Shown in pieces: positions 28,201 through 53,900 of a stretch of DNA of 64,000 nucleotides. A program made the translations under genes and the position numbers. The DNA is from Atrina japonica (lineage: Eukaryota; Mollusca; Bivalvia; Pterioida; Pinnidae). The notes below the pieces were generated by a model. It had not been told where the DNA came from and did no database searches. It saw only the letters and a list, made by a program, of their open reading frames with translations. Location: assembly GCA_030159075.1 (NCBI GenBank), contig BROG01000486.1:310001-374000 (forward strand), in the 5' to 3' direction. How positions within the stretch are numbered: position 1 is the stretch's first letter; each line of letters opens with the position of its first letter.

Positions 28201-30905
28201 CTGTAAACTCGAAAATTTACGCGTGAGTGTAATTTACACAAATTAATATGGAGAGTTTTCCATGTAAATCACCCCGTGTGCCAGTCACACAGTTCAGCTA
28301 AGAACTATCATTTAATAAAGGACGCCTCATAGTAAGTTGTGACGTCACGTAAATTACCCCCACGCTCATAGTTTGAATAAGAAAATCGCGTAATTAACAA
28401 CATGCGGAAATATCAACGTTTACAGTAGTAAATTTTCTCCATGAAAATGTTGATCCTTTAATCAGATTTGATATTTTTGACAGAATGTGTCAATATAATC
28501 TTAAAACATTGACTGGAAATGGCAGTCGATCGAAAACGACATTCCAGCCACTTTATTCTTTACCCCACACACAGAACATTTGATATTAATTTTGTTTCCC
28601 GTGGCTATAAATATTGTATATGTGTGTCATATTTGGAAATAATTGAGCTGGTGATTTTTGAGAAATTTTAACTGTTTTAAAGTTTGTGGAAGACGCAAAT
28701 CCAACAGCGATAGACGGAAACAGATCGCATTACATCACTTGAATGAAAATTTGATATCTATCCTGTAAATATACGAACATCTTGGAAATATAAACAACAT
28801 TTTTTTCAGTTGATGAAGAAAGCTCCGTCAGCTTGACACCTGCCATTGGCGAATATCACCACGTGGAAAATGAAGCAGGTATGTAGATAGATAATTTTGA
28901 TAATTTACAAAATGAATGACGTGTAAATTTGCTATACTGTCTAATGCACCTACGTAAACGGATAAGGTTGAAAACTTGACTGCTTTACATTGTCACTGAA
29001 AGTGGTACTTATTGATCTATGAAACGTAGAATCAATGTTCTGCATCTAGTAAGCACGACAACTAAACCTTAAGTACTTTGACATAGTGATACGCTGATAG
29101 CATAGGTCTAAATTTATTTCACCTGTACTGGTATAGCTGCTGACATACTCGTTAAACATTGCCGCAAATGTAAATGCCCATATATAAATTGTGGAATGTC
29201 ATATTAGTTGTAATAAATGTTGATCGGTCAAAATCGTGAAAACACCGTAAAACTTGAAATGTTCACTCCTGGTTATTTGCGACCTTTTATGACGGAAAGC
29301 ATATTCACTGCGTTTTAAATTCGCCTTTAAAGCTGTCACTTTTAAACAAGTTTTGAATTCGAAAAAGTAATTATAATGCTTTTGAAACACCCCGATTGAT
29401 TATTCCACAGACAGACATCTTTATTAAATGTTATCAACAGAAACTGGCTTGCAGTTCCGCTATAAGAGGCGAGTCCGCAGAAGGACCGTTATTTCACACC
29501 TGTACTCCCAAAGCGAAACATTGGACAGATGACATGTAATCAAAACATACACTGTACTCAAATCATAAACATTCCGCATTAATTTTACATCAGATACTTC
29601 AATAAAGATGCGTTATAAATAGATTTAATAATCAGTTTTAAATTCATTATTTAGTATCCGTTAGATAATATTCACTTTGAATGCAAACATAAGTAAAATC
29701 CTACCAGTAATCTGCACCTTTTCATTTTGTTGTTTACATAGCGTCACGCATTCTGGTGATCTCGGTAATGTGAGCAGTCGCATAACACTTGACCAGCGAC
29801 AATACACCCCTGCTCATATTTTCAAAGATGACATAAAATAAACGTTACTGAAACATTGCTAGTAAATTATTCGAAATGGATGAGAGTGGTCCTGTAAATC
29901 GAGCCGAGTGTTCGAATATATGTTTCCGAATTGACTTTGGTCTGACTTGTCCTTGATTCGTTATTTCGGAAGTGTGGACATTCATATCATAACGGGTGGT
30001 CTGAGCTCCCGTTTGTTTATCATTTTATTATTTTCTCAGAGGAAATTTGGAATTATGTTTGATACTTATTAATCACATGCTTTTGAACTGTATATTAGCT
30101 GGCAAAATGTCCCGATAGAGTAAATGAATTTTGTTGATATAAATATTTATTTTCAACATGCAGATGAGTTATACTCAAACTTCATTACTTCACACGTTTG
30201 TTCAGTGCGACTGTAGTTAGACAATGACGACTGATTTAGCAAACTCACCTTTTAAATCGGTTTTAGGACTTCTTTCTATTCCGACAACTGAACAAATATG
30301 GCTACCAATGGAAGTGAAACACTGTGATATTTCAAAAACTATATTATTATTTTTCTATTTAATTAAATTGGTTCAAAAGTTAAGATGGTAGATTTAACCA
30401 TCATAGTCTCTTGAATGATATAGCAAAATTTCGCTTTCATTTTAAATTCGCACTCTCGTGTAAGGGCGAAAATGACGAAAATAAAACGAAGCAAAAATTT
30501 GCAGACATACAATATTTTTTAAAAAGCCATTAAAAAGTTATCACATAAATATTTCTGACAATGGGATATGATGACAATACAAATATACCTTTTTGCACTT
30601 ATACAGAAGACGATAATCGCATCGGATCTCCATTACCATCGGAATCATCGTGTCACGATCGATATAGCATGCGTAGGAGACCCAGAGGTATGTCTTTATC
30701 ATACAGTGCATAGGTTACATTTCAATGTAAATAAATAAATAAATAAATAAAATTTGATTAATTAATCAGATTTTATAAAGATAATCAAACAACATTGCTT
30801 TAAATTAAAAATCTTTCATACATGCATGTATTTTACCAAACACATTCCCGAGCGTTCAACTACAACGTACTATAGTGCTTTTTATGTAAATCTCAATGCT
30901 TACTC

Positions 30906-30943
<38 letters not shown>

Positions 30944-33384
30944 CTTTTATGCTATTTTTCTTTCTGAACATACTAAAGAAATGGACATTCAATTTCAGGG
31001 TATGCCGTTGTCATAAACAATTACGAATTTTTCGAATATATACAGTCGCCAAATGGTCACAGTCTAGGTAAACGGTGTAGACCAGATTTGTACAGAGAAG
31101 GAGCACATGTTGACAAAGGTTTAGTATCAAACTTTTAATTTTTCTATTACTATTCTTGACGCAAGCTGAACTTCATTTACAGGAAAAAGGGGATTTTTGT
31201 CTTAACATTCCCCAAATCATAACTAATCAGTTTAAACAAATAGATAACTTCAGTCCACAGAGTAAAATATTCTATGAACACAAAATTTCAGTTACATTAT
31301 CTATTAGAATATATAAAAAATCTCAGATACCAAAGTATAAATCAATAGAATGTCCAAGGCGTAGATACAAATCCGGTAGAAATGGACAAACACGGACCTC
31401 TTGAAACCAAGAGGTGGGATCAGGTGCCATGGAGGAGTAAGCATCCCCTGTCGACCGGTCACACCCGCCGTTAGTCCAAAGTCAAGTCAAATGAAATACG
31501 TGAGGAGTGAATCCTCGTCATAATTGGTACAGACGTCTCAACAACCGCCAACGAAAAGGCAACTCAACATTTCACTTAGTGAAACAGAGTAGTCGCAAAC
31601 AAGACTATTATACCGACCATAAAATTTGCGGAATGTTGACATTAAACGCGGTTTTCGATATCCCTGGGTCAATAATTTGTCAGTGAGTAGTTTACCTCTG
31701 TATATGAAATCTTCATATGTTGTACACGCCCTGGAATATCGGATCATTTGTGAAATATAAACTCCAAACGCGGTTGACTGAGGGACATTACTACTTAAAT
31801 GTGGAATATTTACGATGGGAAGGCCGAAATCGTCGCATTTGTCGTATAGCTTAGTTGCCAATTTCCCGTCTGTATTTATAGTAAGTAAAATGTCTAAGTA
31901 TGAAGCGTGTATTCTAAAAGTGAAATGAAAAACGTTCTTCCGCAGTTTATCGTTATAAATTGATAATTGATAGAACATTGTTGTAAGGTTGTGGTCTACG
32001 TTAGACTAATAGAATCTTACAATTGTGTTTTGTTTGGATAAGGATATCTTCAAGTGATATTATAATTATCAGATAGATGTACTTAAAACTTCAAATAGGG
32101 ACGAAAATCTTTAGAACAAAGTTTATTGTGGCATTTTAGGCATAGCGATGACGATGAAAATACTTCACGAAAATGCTTTTATGTGTTTCAGATTTGCTTG
32201 AAAAATTGCTTGGAGATGAACTACATTTCATTGTGAAATATTACAGCAACGTAACAAAGTCGGATATAGTGGATATCATGACTAACATTGCGGAACTCAA
32301 TCACAGTCAGTTCGATTGTTTTATGTGTTGTTTATCTAGTCACGGAAATGAAGGTACCATTTCCGGAAGTGATTGCAAGGAGGTCAGAATTATGGATCTG
32401 ACACGATTATTTGATAACAATAAATGTGCAAGTCTGAGGGACAAACCCAAATGTTTCTTTATTCAAGCTTGTCAAGGAAATTTCCATCAAAAAGGTAATA
32501 AACAGACAATTTTCTTGTTTCCATGTTAAAACTCATCCATTTGATAATTGAAGTTTACTCAATAAGCGGCATATGAGTGTTCCAAAAACAAAACAAAACA
32601 AAAAACAAAAACCGAGTGAATAAGAATTTAAATGTAAACTTCTCTTTATAAACATTCCAAACCATTTTCTGTTATGGTAAGCCAAATACGCCAATATTAT
32701 TGACGGTATGGTAATAATATTATATCTGTAAAACTTAAGAATATATCTTCAAGCTCAACTGATGAAGTCTTATTGACAGAAAGGAGCGTCTTGAGCATTT
32801 GTACTGGTCTCCTGTGCAAAACTATAACATTGGTATTGTTATTAATATTCAAGCAATTATATCATACATGTATATTCTAATTCTGAAAACTTCTTAATCT
32901 TATCATATATATCATTCTTTGTTCGTAGAATAAATAGGACAAAGTGGTATCAGAAATAATAGTATTTTATTCTTTAGATTTAATTTGCATGATAGTTTAA
33001 CATTTGAAAAATTACGAATTATACCTTTTAATGAAATATCCATATTTTGTCTATAAAACTATGTCGACACTAAAATGACAAATCAATATGATTGCACGTA
33101 TATCATTTGATATTTTTAATCTCAGATGTGTTTCAAAAGCCAGTATTTCATAATGACACGACATCCATGAACGATTCATACTTTCCCCAAACCAGCGATA
33201 TTCTTATAGGATATTCATCTGTTGGAGGATCCACTAGCTTCCGGCATGCTCAAAATGGCAGTGTGTACATAGGAAAACTTGTGAAATATATCCGGAAATA
33301 CAGAAATGTGTAAGGATAACACGCGCAGACACACATATATGCATACATACTGATACACGCACACACACACTCACTCTCTCTCTC

Positions 33385-33482
<98 letters not shown>

Positions 33483-33855
33483 CTTAGTACTTAGAATCGT
33501 ATTGGATATCTTATTGACAGTCATGAGAGGAATGGTATTCCCATATGATTACTTCCTAACACATACATGTTCTTGATATACTTTGGATATTAAAGACGGA
33601 CATATTAAATTCCATTATGTTATATTATAGAGCAGATAAATTTATCTGCAGTTCTTAAATTGTTGTTGATGAATCGATAAATAAACGAGTCAATTTAGCA
33701 TGTAAATCTTACATTTCAGTTCTGATGTGGCACATATTCTGACCATCGTTAACAAAATGGTTAGTAATTACATCTTCACGGTTGAACATGGTCAAGGACG
33801 GCAACTGCCTAAAATTGAAAGTACACTACGAGCAGCGTTGTATTTCGACAATTGA
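25191..33855 (+). CDS. Caspase A: gene span, initiator-like, 5' end open
   Basis: Cysteine protease of the caspase family, which cleaves after Asp in apoptosis or innate immune signalling. Twelve exons join in frame: 25191-25280, 25596-25673, 25943-26005, 26102-26251, 26613-26690, 27878-27979, 28810-28878, 30607-30687, 30999-31118, 32192-32494, 33126-33309, 33720-33855, giving about 484 codons. The p20 part starts RRPRGYAVVINNYEFF, as in caspase-2 (known to have SRPRGLALVL). The catalytic His is in CLSSHGNEG and the Cys in FFIQACQGN; the p10 core is QTSDILIGYSSVGG..SFRHAQNGS. About 245 residues precede the p20, in short linker exons. I find no in-frame start codon or CARD/DED exon upstream, so the N-terminus is missing. 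The downstream paralogue B lies convergent on the other strand. Confidence 0.85.
25596..25673 (+). CDS. Caspase A, linker exon 2
   Basis: TTCAG acceptor, GAG/GTAATC donor, 78 nt, phase 1-1. Encodes LLEFKAVNNKKKYLPPLQIQ.. . The KKYLPPLQIQ segment resembles PRTYLPQISNH in exon 2 of caspase B, suggesting a shared ancestral exon. The long open frame running in from 25295 is mostly intron. Confidence 0.7.
25943..26005 (+). CDS. Caspase A, linker exon 3
   Basis: TTTGCAG acceptor, GCA/GTAAGT donor, 63 nt, phase 1-1. Encodes a basic stretch KSERPSPRRPKKTLNFLMKS, comparable to the basic SPKQRFKETFR end of exon 3 in caspase B. Confidence 0.7.
26102..26251 (+). CDS. Caspase A, linker exon 4
   Basis: GTACAG acceptor, CAAA/GTAAGT donor, 150 nt, phase 1-1. 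Encodes GSRPVSQPSIPSISTPVSSD.. then HTWHESVQKSLKQ. Ser/Pro-rich and probably disordered. Confidence 0.7.
26613..26690 (+). CDS. Caspase A, linker exon 5 (weak splice sites)
   Basis: 78 nt, phase 1-1, reading IRDRREFASSKNSFRSPRES.. . Acceptor TTAAAG and donor CTCG/GTTCGT are both poor, so this may be an optional exon or a chance open frame. Frame compatibility with both neighbours is the main support. Confidence 0.4.
26783..26918 (-). mobile_element. SINE 3' portion in caspase A intron
   Basis: On the reverse strand GCTGGCCATCACCATATAAC, TGAGAAATTGTTGCC and TTTGGCGTAAAACAAG match the 3' body and tail of the tRNA-derived SINE at 57.3 kb. The head is not recognisable. Confidence 0.6.
27385..27680 (+). 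repeat. Dispersed 360-390 bp repeat, single copy
   Basis: Contains ACTTCATCAGTTGAGCTCCA, AGAGAAAGTGGTATCA, CGAAATCCGTCTAAGAGTAA, GCTGGTACCGAAATACC and CGGTCCACCAGCAGTGG, as in the 17.6 kb tandem copies. It lies in a caspase A intron. Confidence 0.8.
27878..27979 (+). CDS. Caspase A, linker exon 6
   Basis: TTGGCAG acceptor, AAAAA/GTGAGT donor, 102 nt, phase 1-1. Encodes FIEEDALNQTQSSYKEIKLN.. . No domain recognised. Confidence 0.7.
28810..28878 (+). CDS. Caspase A, linker exon 7
   Basis: TTTTTTCAG acceptor, GCAG/GTATGT donor, 69 nt, phase 1-1. Encodes DEESSVSLTPAIGEYHHVEN.. , an acidic linker containing possible Asp processing sites. Confidence 0.7.
30607..30687 (+). CDS. Caspase A, exon joining linker to p20
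   Basis: ATACAG acceptor, AGAG/GTATGT donor, 81 nt, phase 1-1. Encodes DDNRIGSPLPSESSCHDRYS.. and ends MRRRPR, the basic run that directly precedes the first p20 beta strand in caspases. Confidence 0.85.
30908..30941. repeat. Poly-T tract of 34
   Basis: Uninterrupted T run ending 57 nt before the exon at 30999, in its acceptor region. A length-variable tract there could influence splicing (inference). Confidence 0.9.
30999..31118 (+). CDS. Caspase A, p20 N-terminal exon
   Basis: TTTCAG acceptor, AAAG/GTTTAG donor (weak beyond GT), 120 nt, phase 1-1. Encodes GYAVVINNYEFF then ..DLYREGAHVDK. The Arg in YREGAHVD corresponds to the first S1-pocket Arg of caspases (usual form RxGTDxD). Confidence 0.85.
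31300..31985 (-). mobile_element. Penelope-like retroelement, 5'-truncated copy
   Basis: The best-preserved RT fragment here. An open frame on the reverse strand (31978 to 31538, 146 codons, no internal stop) runs from ASYLDILLTINTDGKLATKL through RYSRACTTYEDF and FRKFYGRYNSLVCDY to SLSEMLSCLFVGGC. It is followed by the conserved 3' tail (to about 31300). Only the C-terminal third is present, with no catalytic palm. It sits in a caspase A intron, antisense to the gene. The intact frame suggests a recent insertion. Confidence 0.8.
32192..32494 (+). CDS. Caspase A, p20 catalytic exon
   Basis: TTTCAG acceptor, AAAAG/GTAATA donor, 303 nt, phase 1-1. Encodes LLEKLLGDELHFIVKYYSNV.., the catalytic His in DCFMCCLSSHGNEG, GSDCKEVRIMDLTRLFDNN, and the nucleophile Cys in KPKCFFIQACQGN (family consensus QACRG). 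Both dyad residues are intact. Confidence 0.92.
32745..32865 (-). repeat. Fragment of the dispersed 360-390 bp repeat
   Basis: AGCTCAACTGATGAAGTCTT, ATTGACAGAAAG and ..AACATTGGTATTGTTATTAA match the reverse strand of the 17.6 kb repeat unit. It lies in a caspase A intron. Confidence 0.65.
33126..33309 (+). CDS. Caspase A, p10 exon
   Basis: CTCAG acceptor, AATGT/GTAAGG donor, 184 nt. Encodes VFQKPVFHNDTTSMNDSYFP, then QTSDILIGYSSVGGSTSFRH and AQNGSVYIGKLVKYI. The inter-subunit linker has Asp residues (HND, MND) that could be cut. SFRH holds the second S1 Arg (usual SWRN), with Phe in place of Trp; NGS is kept. Confidence 0.9.
33389..33479. repeat. (TA)n microsatellite
   Basis: About 90 bp of TA preceded by short CA and TC runs, in the last intron of caspase A. 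Confidence 0.97.
33720..33855 (+). CDS. Caspase A, last exon with stop
   Basis: ACATTTCAG acceptor. The split Val codon is followed by SDVAHILTIVNKMVSNYIFT, ..PKIESTLRAALYFDN and TGA at 33853-33855. DVAHILTIVNKMV matches the C-terminal helix of caspase p10 subunits. Confidence 0.88.
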
Positions 33856-33969
33856 TCGGTAATCATTATCATTCTCCTTGTTTACCTAGGTAGAACAGAT
33901 CATCAGTGTTCAGTTATACATTGAAAAATATATTCATCTCTGTATTTATACAACTACCTAATAGAGACT

Positions 33970-33975
33970 AATAAA
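33970..33975 (+). terminator. Candidate polyadenylation signal for caspase A
   Basis: AATAAA 115 nt after the stop codon, the first such hexamer downstream. Confidence 0.5.
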
Positions 33976-34704
33976 ATTCTGGATTCATGAAAATAAATAG
34001 TTTGTCCTTTTTATGTTTTTAAATAATTTTATAGTGTGATATATCTCTATATAGGAGTCTTTTTCCTGTCTGTCCCATTTCAGGATGGATTGATAAGTGT
34101 TGAACCAAATATAAAAGGACTTATCTTTTTGGATTTGTATTGAACTATTTTTCAACATAATCTCCTTCAGTATATATTTACCAGCGATGTTTAAGAGCCT
34201 CAATGCCACGTATCAATCAACCCTCATATGTTCAATGTATAGTCTGTCAACAATATATTGATTATGTGTTACATAATTACGTGATATAACAATGCATCGT
34301 CGAGGTTACATCCATAGACACTGGGTTTATTTTATACTGAGGCAGAATACAAAAACCAGATATATTTAGTAATGCAAAGAACAGAGACGAGATAATTCAT
34401 TAGCCTTATCGTTTGCTAAAATGTATATATGAAACACATATACAACATTGATAACAGTCAGGAGGTTCAGAAAACAATAAATGTGTAGAGTATACAAATA
34501 GAAGATTATTCAACTGTGATATCACTGCACAACTACAGACCTCTGGAACACCCAAATATGGGATTGGATGTCACGGAGCAGTAAACATTTTATTTTTATT
34601 TATTTTATTTTTAAAGTCTTTGTATTCTTGGAACACTCTGAACATGAACATTTTCTTGTCTCCCAAAAATATTAATTACTTTAAAAAATACGAAACATGT
34701 TTGA

Positions 34705-34885
34705 TAAAATGGGGTTAGCGCATTAGGTTTTTGGCCATACAGCTTCACACATCTTCTCAGCGCGTGTTCGAACAATGTCTCCCATTTTAACAGGGGTCTC
34801 TCTTCCGCCGTTGGAGACTGGCTGCCGCCATACAACTGACAATTGTCGAGCATAAAACAACATTTAAACAAAAACAAATCAAAAG
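34705..34885 (+). mobile_element. tRNA-derived SINE
   Basis: The degenerate box A-like GGTTAGCGCATTAGG and box B-like GTGTTCGAAC form a tRNA head. The body is GACTGGCTGCCGCCATACAA, CTGACAATTGTCGAGCATAA, with an A-rich tail of AAAC repeats. It lies between the convergent caspase genes. Confidence 0.65.
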
Positions 34886-35778
34886 GAATAACTCTGTCAA
34901 TAATATTTCCTTTGGCTGCATAACAAAACACACTCAAACTGCACATTTCATAAACTTTAAAGATCTAATCTTTATTCAACCCCATAGTTTGAAGGCAAAA
35001 AATGACATACATGCACATGCAAACACGACAAAAATGTGATCACAAACAGGTCATGGATCAGATTTATCTGGGACTAAGTACACATATTATTGATCCATTC
35101 GTGAATACTATGAAATCAATAATGATTAGTAGACTTAAACGGAATGAAAATGTGCAGACTGTATGGAATATTTACAAACGAATGATTGATATGTAGATCT
35201 TAATGTAATTTACAATGGTATTCTATGAATATACCGGCCTGGTTATTAAATCATGAACGTGATGGATATCAAGAGTTGCTTCCCTTTGTATGTCAATAGA
35301 TCGTTGTTGTAGTTGTATTTTTATTGCGAACCCATGTTTTGAGACGAACATAACTCTTATGTATCTACGTGATGAGCAGGAAGCAATTAATTCTAATACT
35401 GATATTGCATTTTCTGTAACATTCATTTTGTGGATCATATCCTTTAGAAAACGCAATATATCAATATTGTTTTATAACCTTTAAATTCGCAATGCAATAC
35501 GGAAACACACGTTAAACAAATATTCGACTTTCATTAACGTTTCAAAATTATTCAAAAGTTTATGTAATGTAACAATATCGGTAGTCTAAATCTACCTCTT
35601 AGTATTTTGGAGATGCCGAACAGATGGTCAAAGAAAACAAGGTCAATGCATTTTTTATCATGGCGTCATATTATCGTGCCTGATTTTGCATGATCAGTTA
35701 AATCATGTATTTCTTGACGCCTCCCCGCAACTGGACACTAATTACGTTTGTGATTTGTAACAGTCTGTTCAAAACAAT
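34886..35778. other. Intergenic, between convergent caspase genes
   Basis: No supported exon. TTTATT at 35320-35325 (AATAAA on the reverse strand) is a possible distant poly(A) signal for caspase B, about 455 nt after its stop. Confidence 0.4.
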
Positions 35779-51544
<15,766 letters not shown>

Positions 51545-52799
51545 CTGAAATGTATCCTCAAAATTATACGTCCTGTATCAACTGATAATTAACAGTATCA
51601 TTAAAGTTACACATGCAATGGGCTACTATAACAGTATCAATGTTTTGTAGGGAAAATAAATATCTTTCAGCTAGTTTGTTTACTGAAAAACGGCATTATC
51701 CGGTTCTACAATATCGAACAAAATGTAAAGAACATAGAACTATGATGGCGACTAAAAACTCCACTTAACTTTGTATGCGATTTCATCCGCTTTTTTGTAT
51801 CCAGGTTAAAAAACAAATTAAACCTCCAACGGTAACTTTCAAAGCGATTCTCATGAATATATTTACTTAATAATTGTATGCTGATCATAAATATATTTCC
51901 TCATTGCTTATATTGTATAAGTTTACTACATGAAAAGTATTGTATGTTGATCATGTATATATTTCCTCAATGCATATATTGTATAACTTTGCTACATGAA
52001 AAATATTGTTCAACAAAACCGTTAAATACATATGTTTCCAACTGGATTTCTTATGTCATTTTAAAAGATTTTTAATATCTGGTCAATGACTGGCAAAGTT
52101 TACACATCTTTGATTACATATAGTTATCCTTGATAGAAAGTGTATTGTAAACTTTTCTGATACTTCAATCTGGTGAGAATTTGATCAATCTGCGGACTCA
52201 AGTACACAACATATCTTCGTTTTTGTGATGTATATTTCCATAAATAAAAGTCAATCAGAAGAGTATGATAGGCGTGTTATCAGAATGCATAACTCACTAC
52301 CAACAACATTTCTCGTTAATTGGAGTTCGTTAACCTAAAATAGAAGCGAGTGTTTCATCACACAAACAAATATTACCTGTAAATGTTGTTAAACTGAAAC
52401 TATCTGTCAATATCAAGGCAAAACGTCGCCTCCACTGAATATTTATAAAATACGTAGACACACACACAAAAAACGAAATCGACATGACTGAAGATATATA
52501 TCTTGTTTTATTGAAATTTATACTTTCTCTATTGAGATCGACAATTTCTTTGTGAATATTGAGCAGATTGACATAAAAATGATTTTATTGTTTGATAAAA
52601 ATACATATATGTGTATTTCAAAAAGACAAAAGATCTCGTGAAAACAATTTTATTATAAAACTCAATTTTGTGTTTGGAATATTCCTGCACTGCGTATAAT
52701 GATTCTCTGTATAAAGAACTCCAAACATACGAGGGTCAATTTTTCAATCTCTTTATGAATGGTAACTCTGTAAGATTATAGTCCGATTCGAGGAATATG

Positions 52800-52955
52800 A
52801 AATAAAATTTCAGATACCAAAGTATAAATCTTTAGGATGTCCAGGATATAGATACGAATCTGGTAAAATTTGGACAAACACGGATCTCTAAAAATTAAGG
52901 GGTGGGATCAGGTGCCATAATGAGTCAGTATCGCCTTTTGACCGGTCACACAGTT
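52800..52955 (-). mobile_element. Penelope-like retroelement 3' tail
   Basis: TTTCAGATACCAAAGTATAA, GGATGTCCAGGATATAGATA and GGTGGGATCAGGTGCCATAA in reverse orientation. No RT sequence. Confidence 0.7.
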
Positions 52956-53384
52956 TTATAATGTACAAAAACAATTCTACACTGAAAGTGACTTAAAAAT
53001 ATTGAATCTGAAATACATGAACATGTCAAGCACACTCTAAATGTTTTAATTTCCTGTTTTACTTATATGCATTGTATGTCCTTTTTAAAAGGAAAAGAAT
53101 GACAATTTAGAAAATCAATATTTTGAGGCTCTGGAGTTTTACATACTACTAAAAATATGATAATAAGAATTGATAAAAAAGAGAGAGTTTGTAATACATG
53201 TGGGAATATTAAATTTTGTTTACTGTGTATAATTATTCAGTTATCTACATATCTGTGGTATATATAGTTATTTCAAATGGGAGCGTATTTTTTTATTATT
53301 ATTAAATCAGATTCCGAATTCATTTTACTTAGATTTGCTACCTAATGAATGTTATCATGTTTGTTCGTCTGTTTAATTAAAATA

Positions 53385-53900
53385 CTGTATTAAATTCAAG
53401 CTCAACTGATGAAGTCTTATTGACATAATCCATTGTGTAGAGCTTTTGTTTTGACCTCTGTTTGTAAAACCATAACTTTGGTTTTATGTTAAGAATATTT
53501 ACAACCACTTGGTCGTTGGCACTGCATGTGGACCGTCTTATTCCCCGGGGTACACATAAACCCAGTACCTGATATTTTGGTACAAGCTTATTATTTTATG
53601 CTAAATTTACATTTAAAATGGGTAGCACCGTTTAAATTCTTAACACCTCAAATCGGGAGATAGTCATCTTTTTTAACAATGAATACTCTTAGACGTATTT
53701 AGGATTACATTTAGCTTATTTGTTGGCCTTGTGTGCTATCACGTTTGTTTCGGAACTGTTTCATCTGTTTCGAAATTCGAGCTCATCTGATGAAGTCTTT
53801 TTGACAGAAGCGATCGCCTTGAGTATTTTAGATTGTTTCGGCGCCCTCTTTTGCAGAACTATAACTTTGGTATTATGTTTATAATAAATATTTCGCGCGC
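53385..53900 (-). repeat. Dispersed 360-390 bp repeat, more than one tandem unit
   Basis: GAGCTC(A)ACTGATGAAGTCTT occurs twice, and CATAACTTTGGT / CTATAACTTTGGT recur 389 bp apart, so a full unit plus flanking partial units are present, reverse to the 17.6 kb copies. The short open frame 53761-53991 here is an artefact. Confidence 0.8.
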
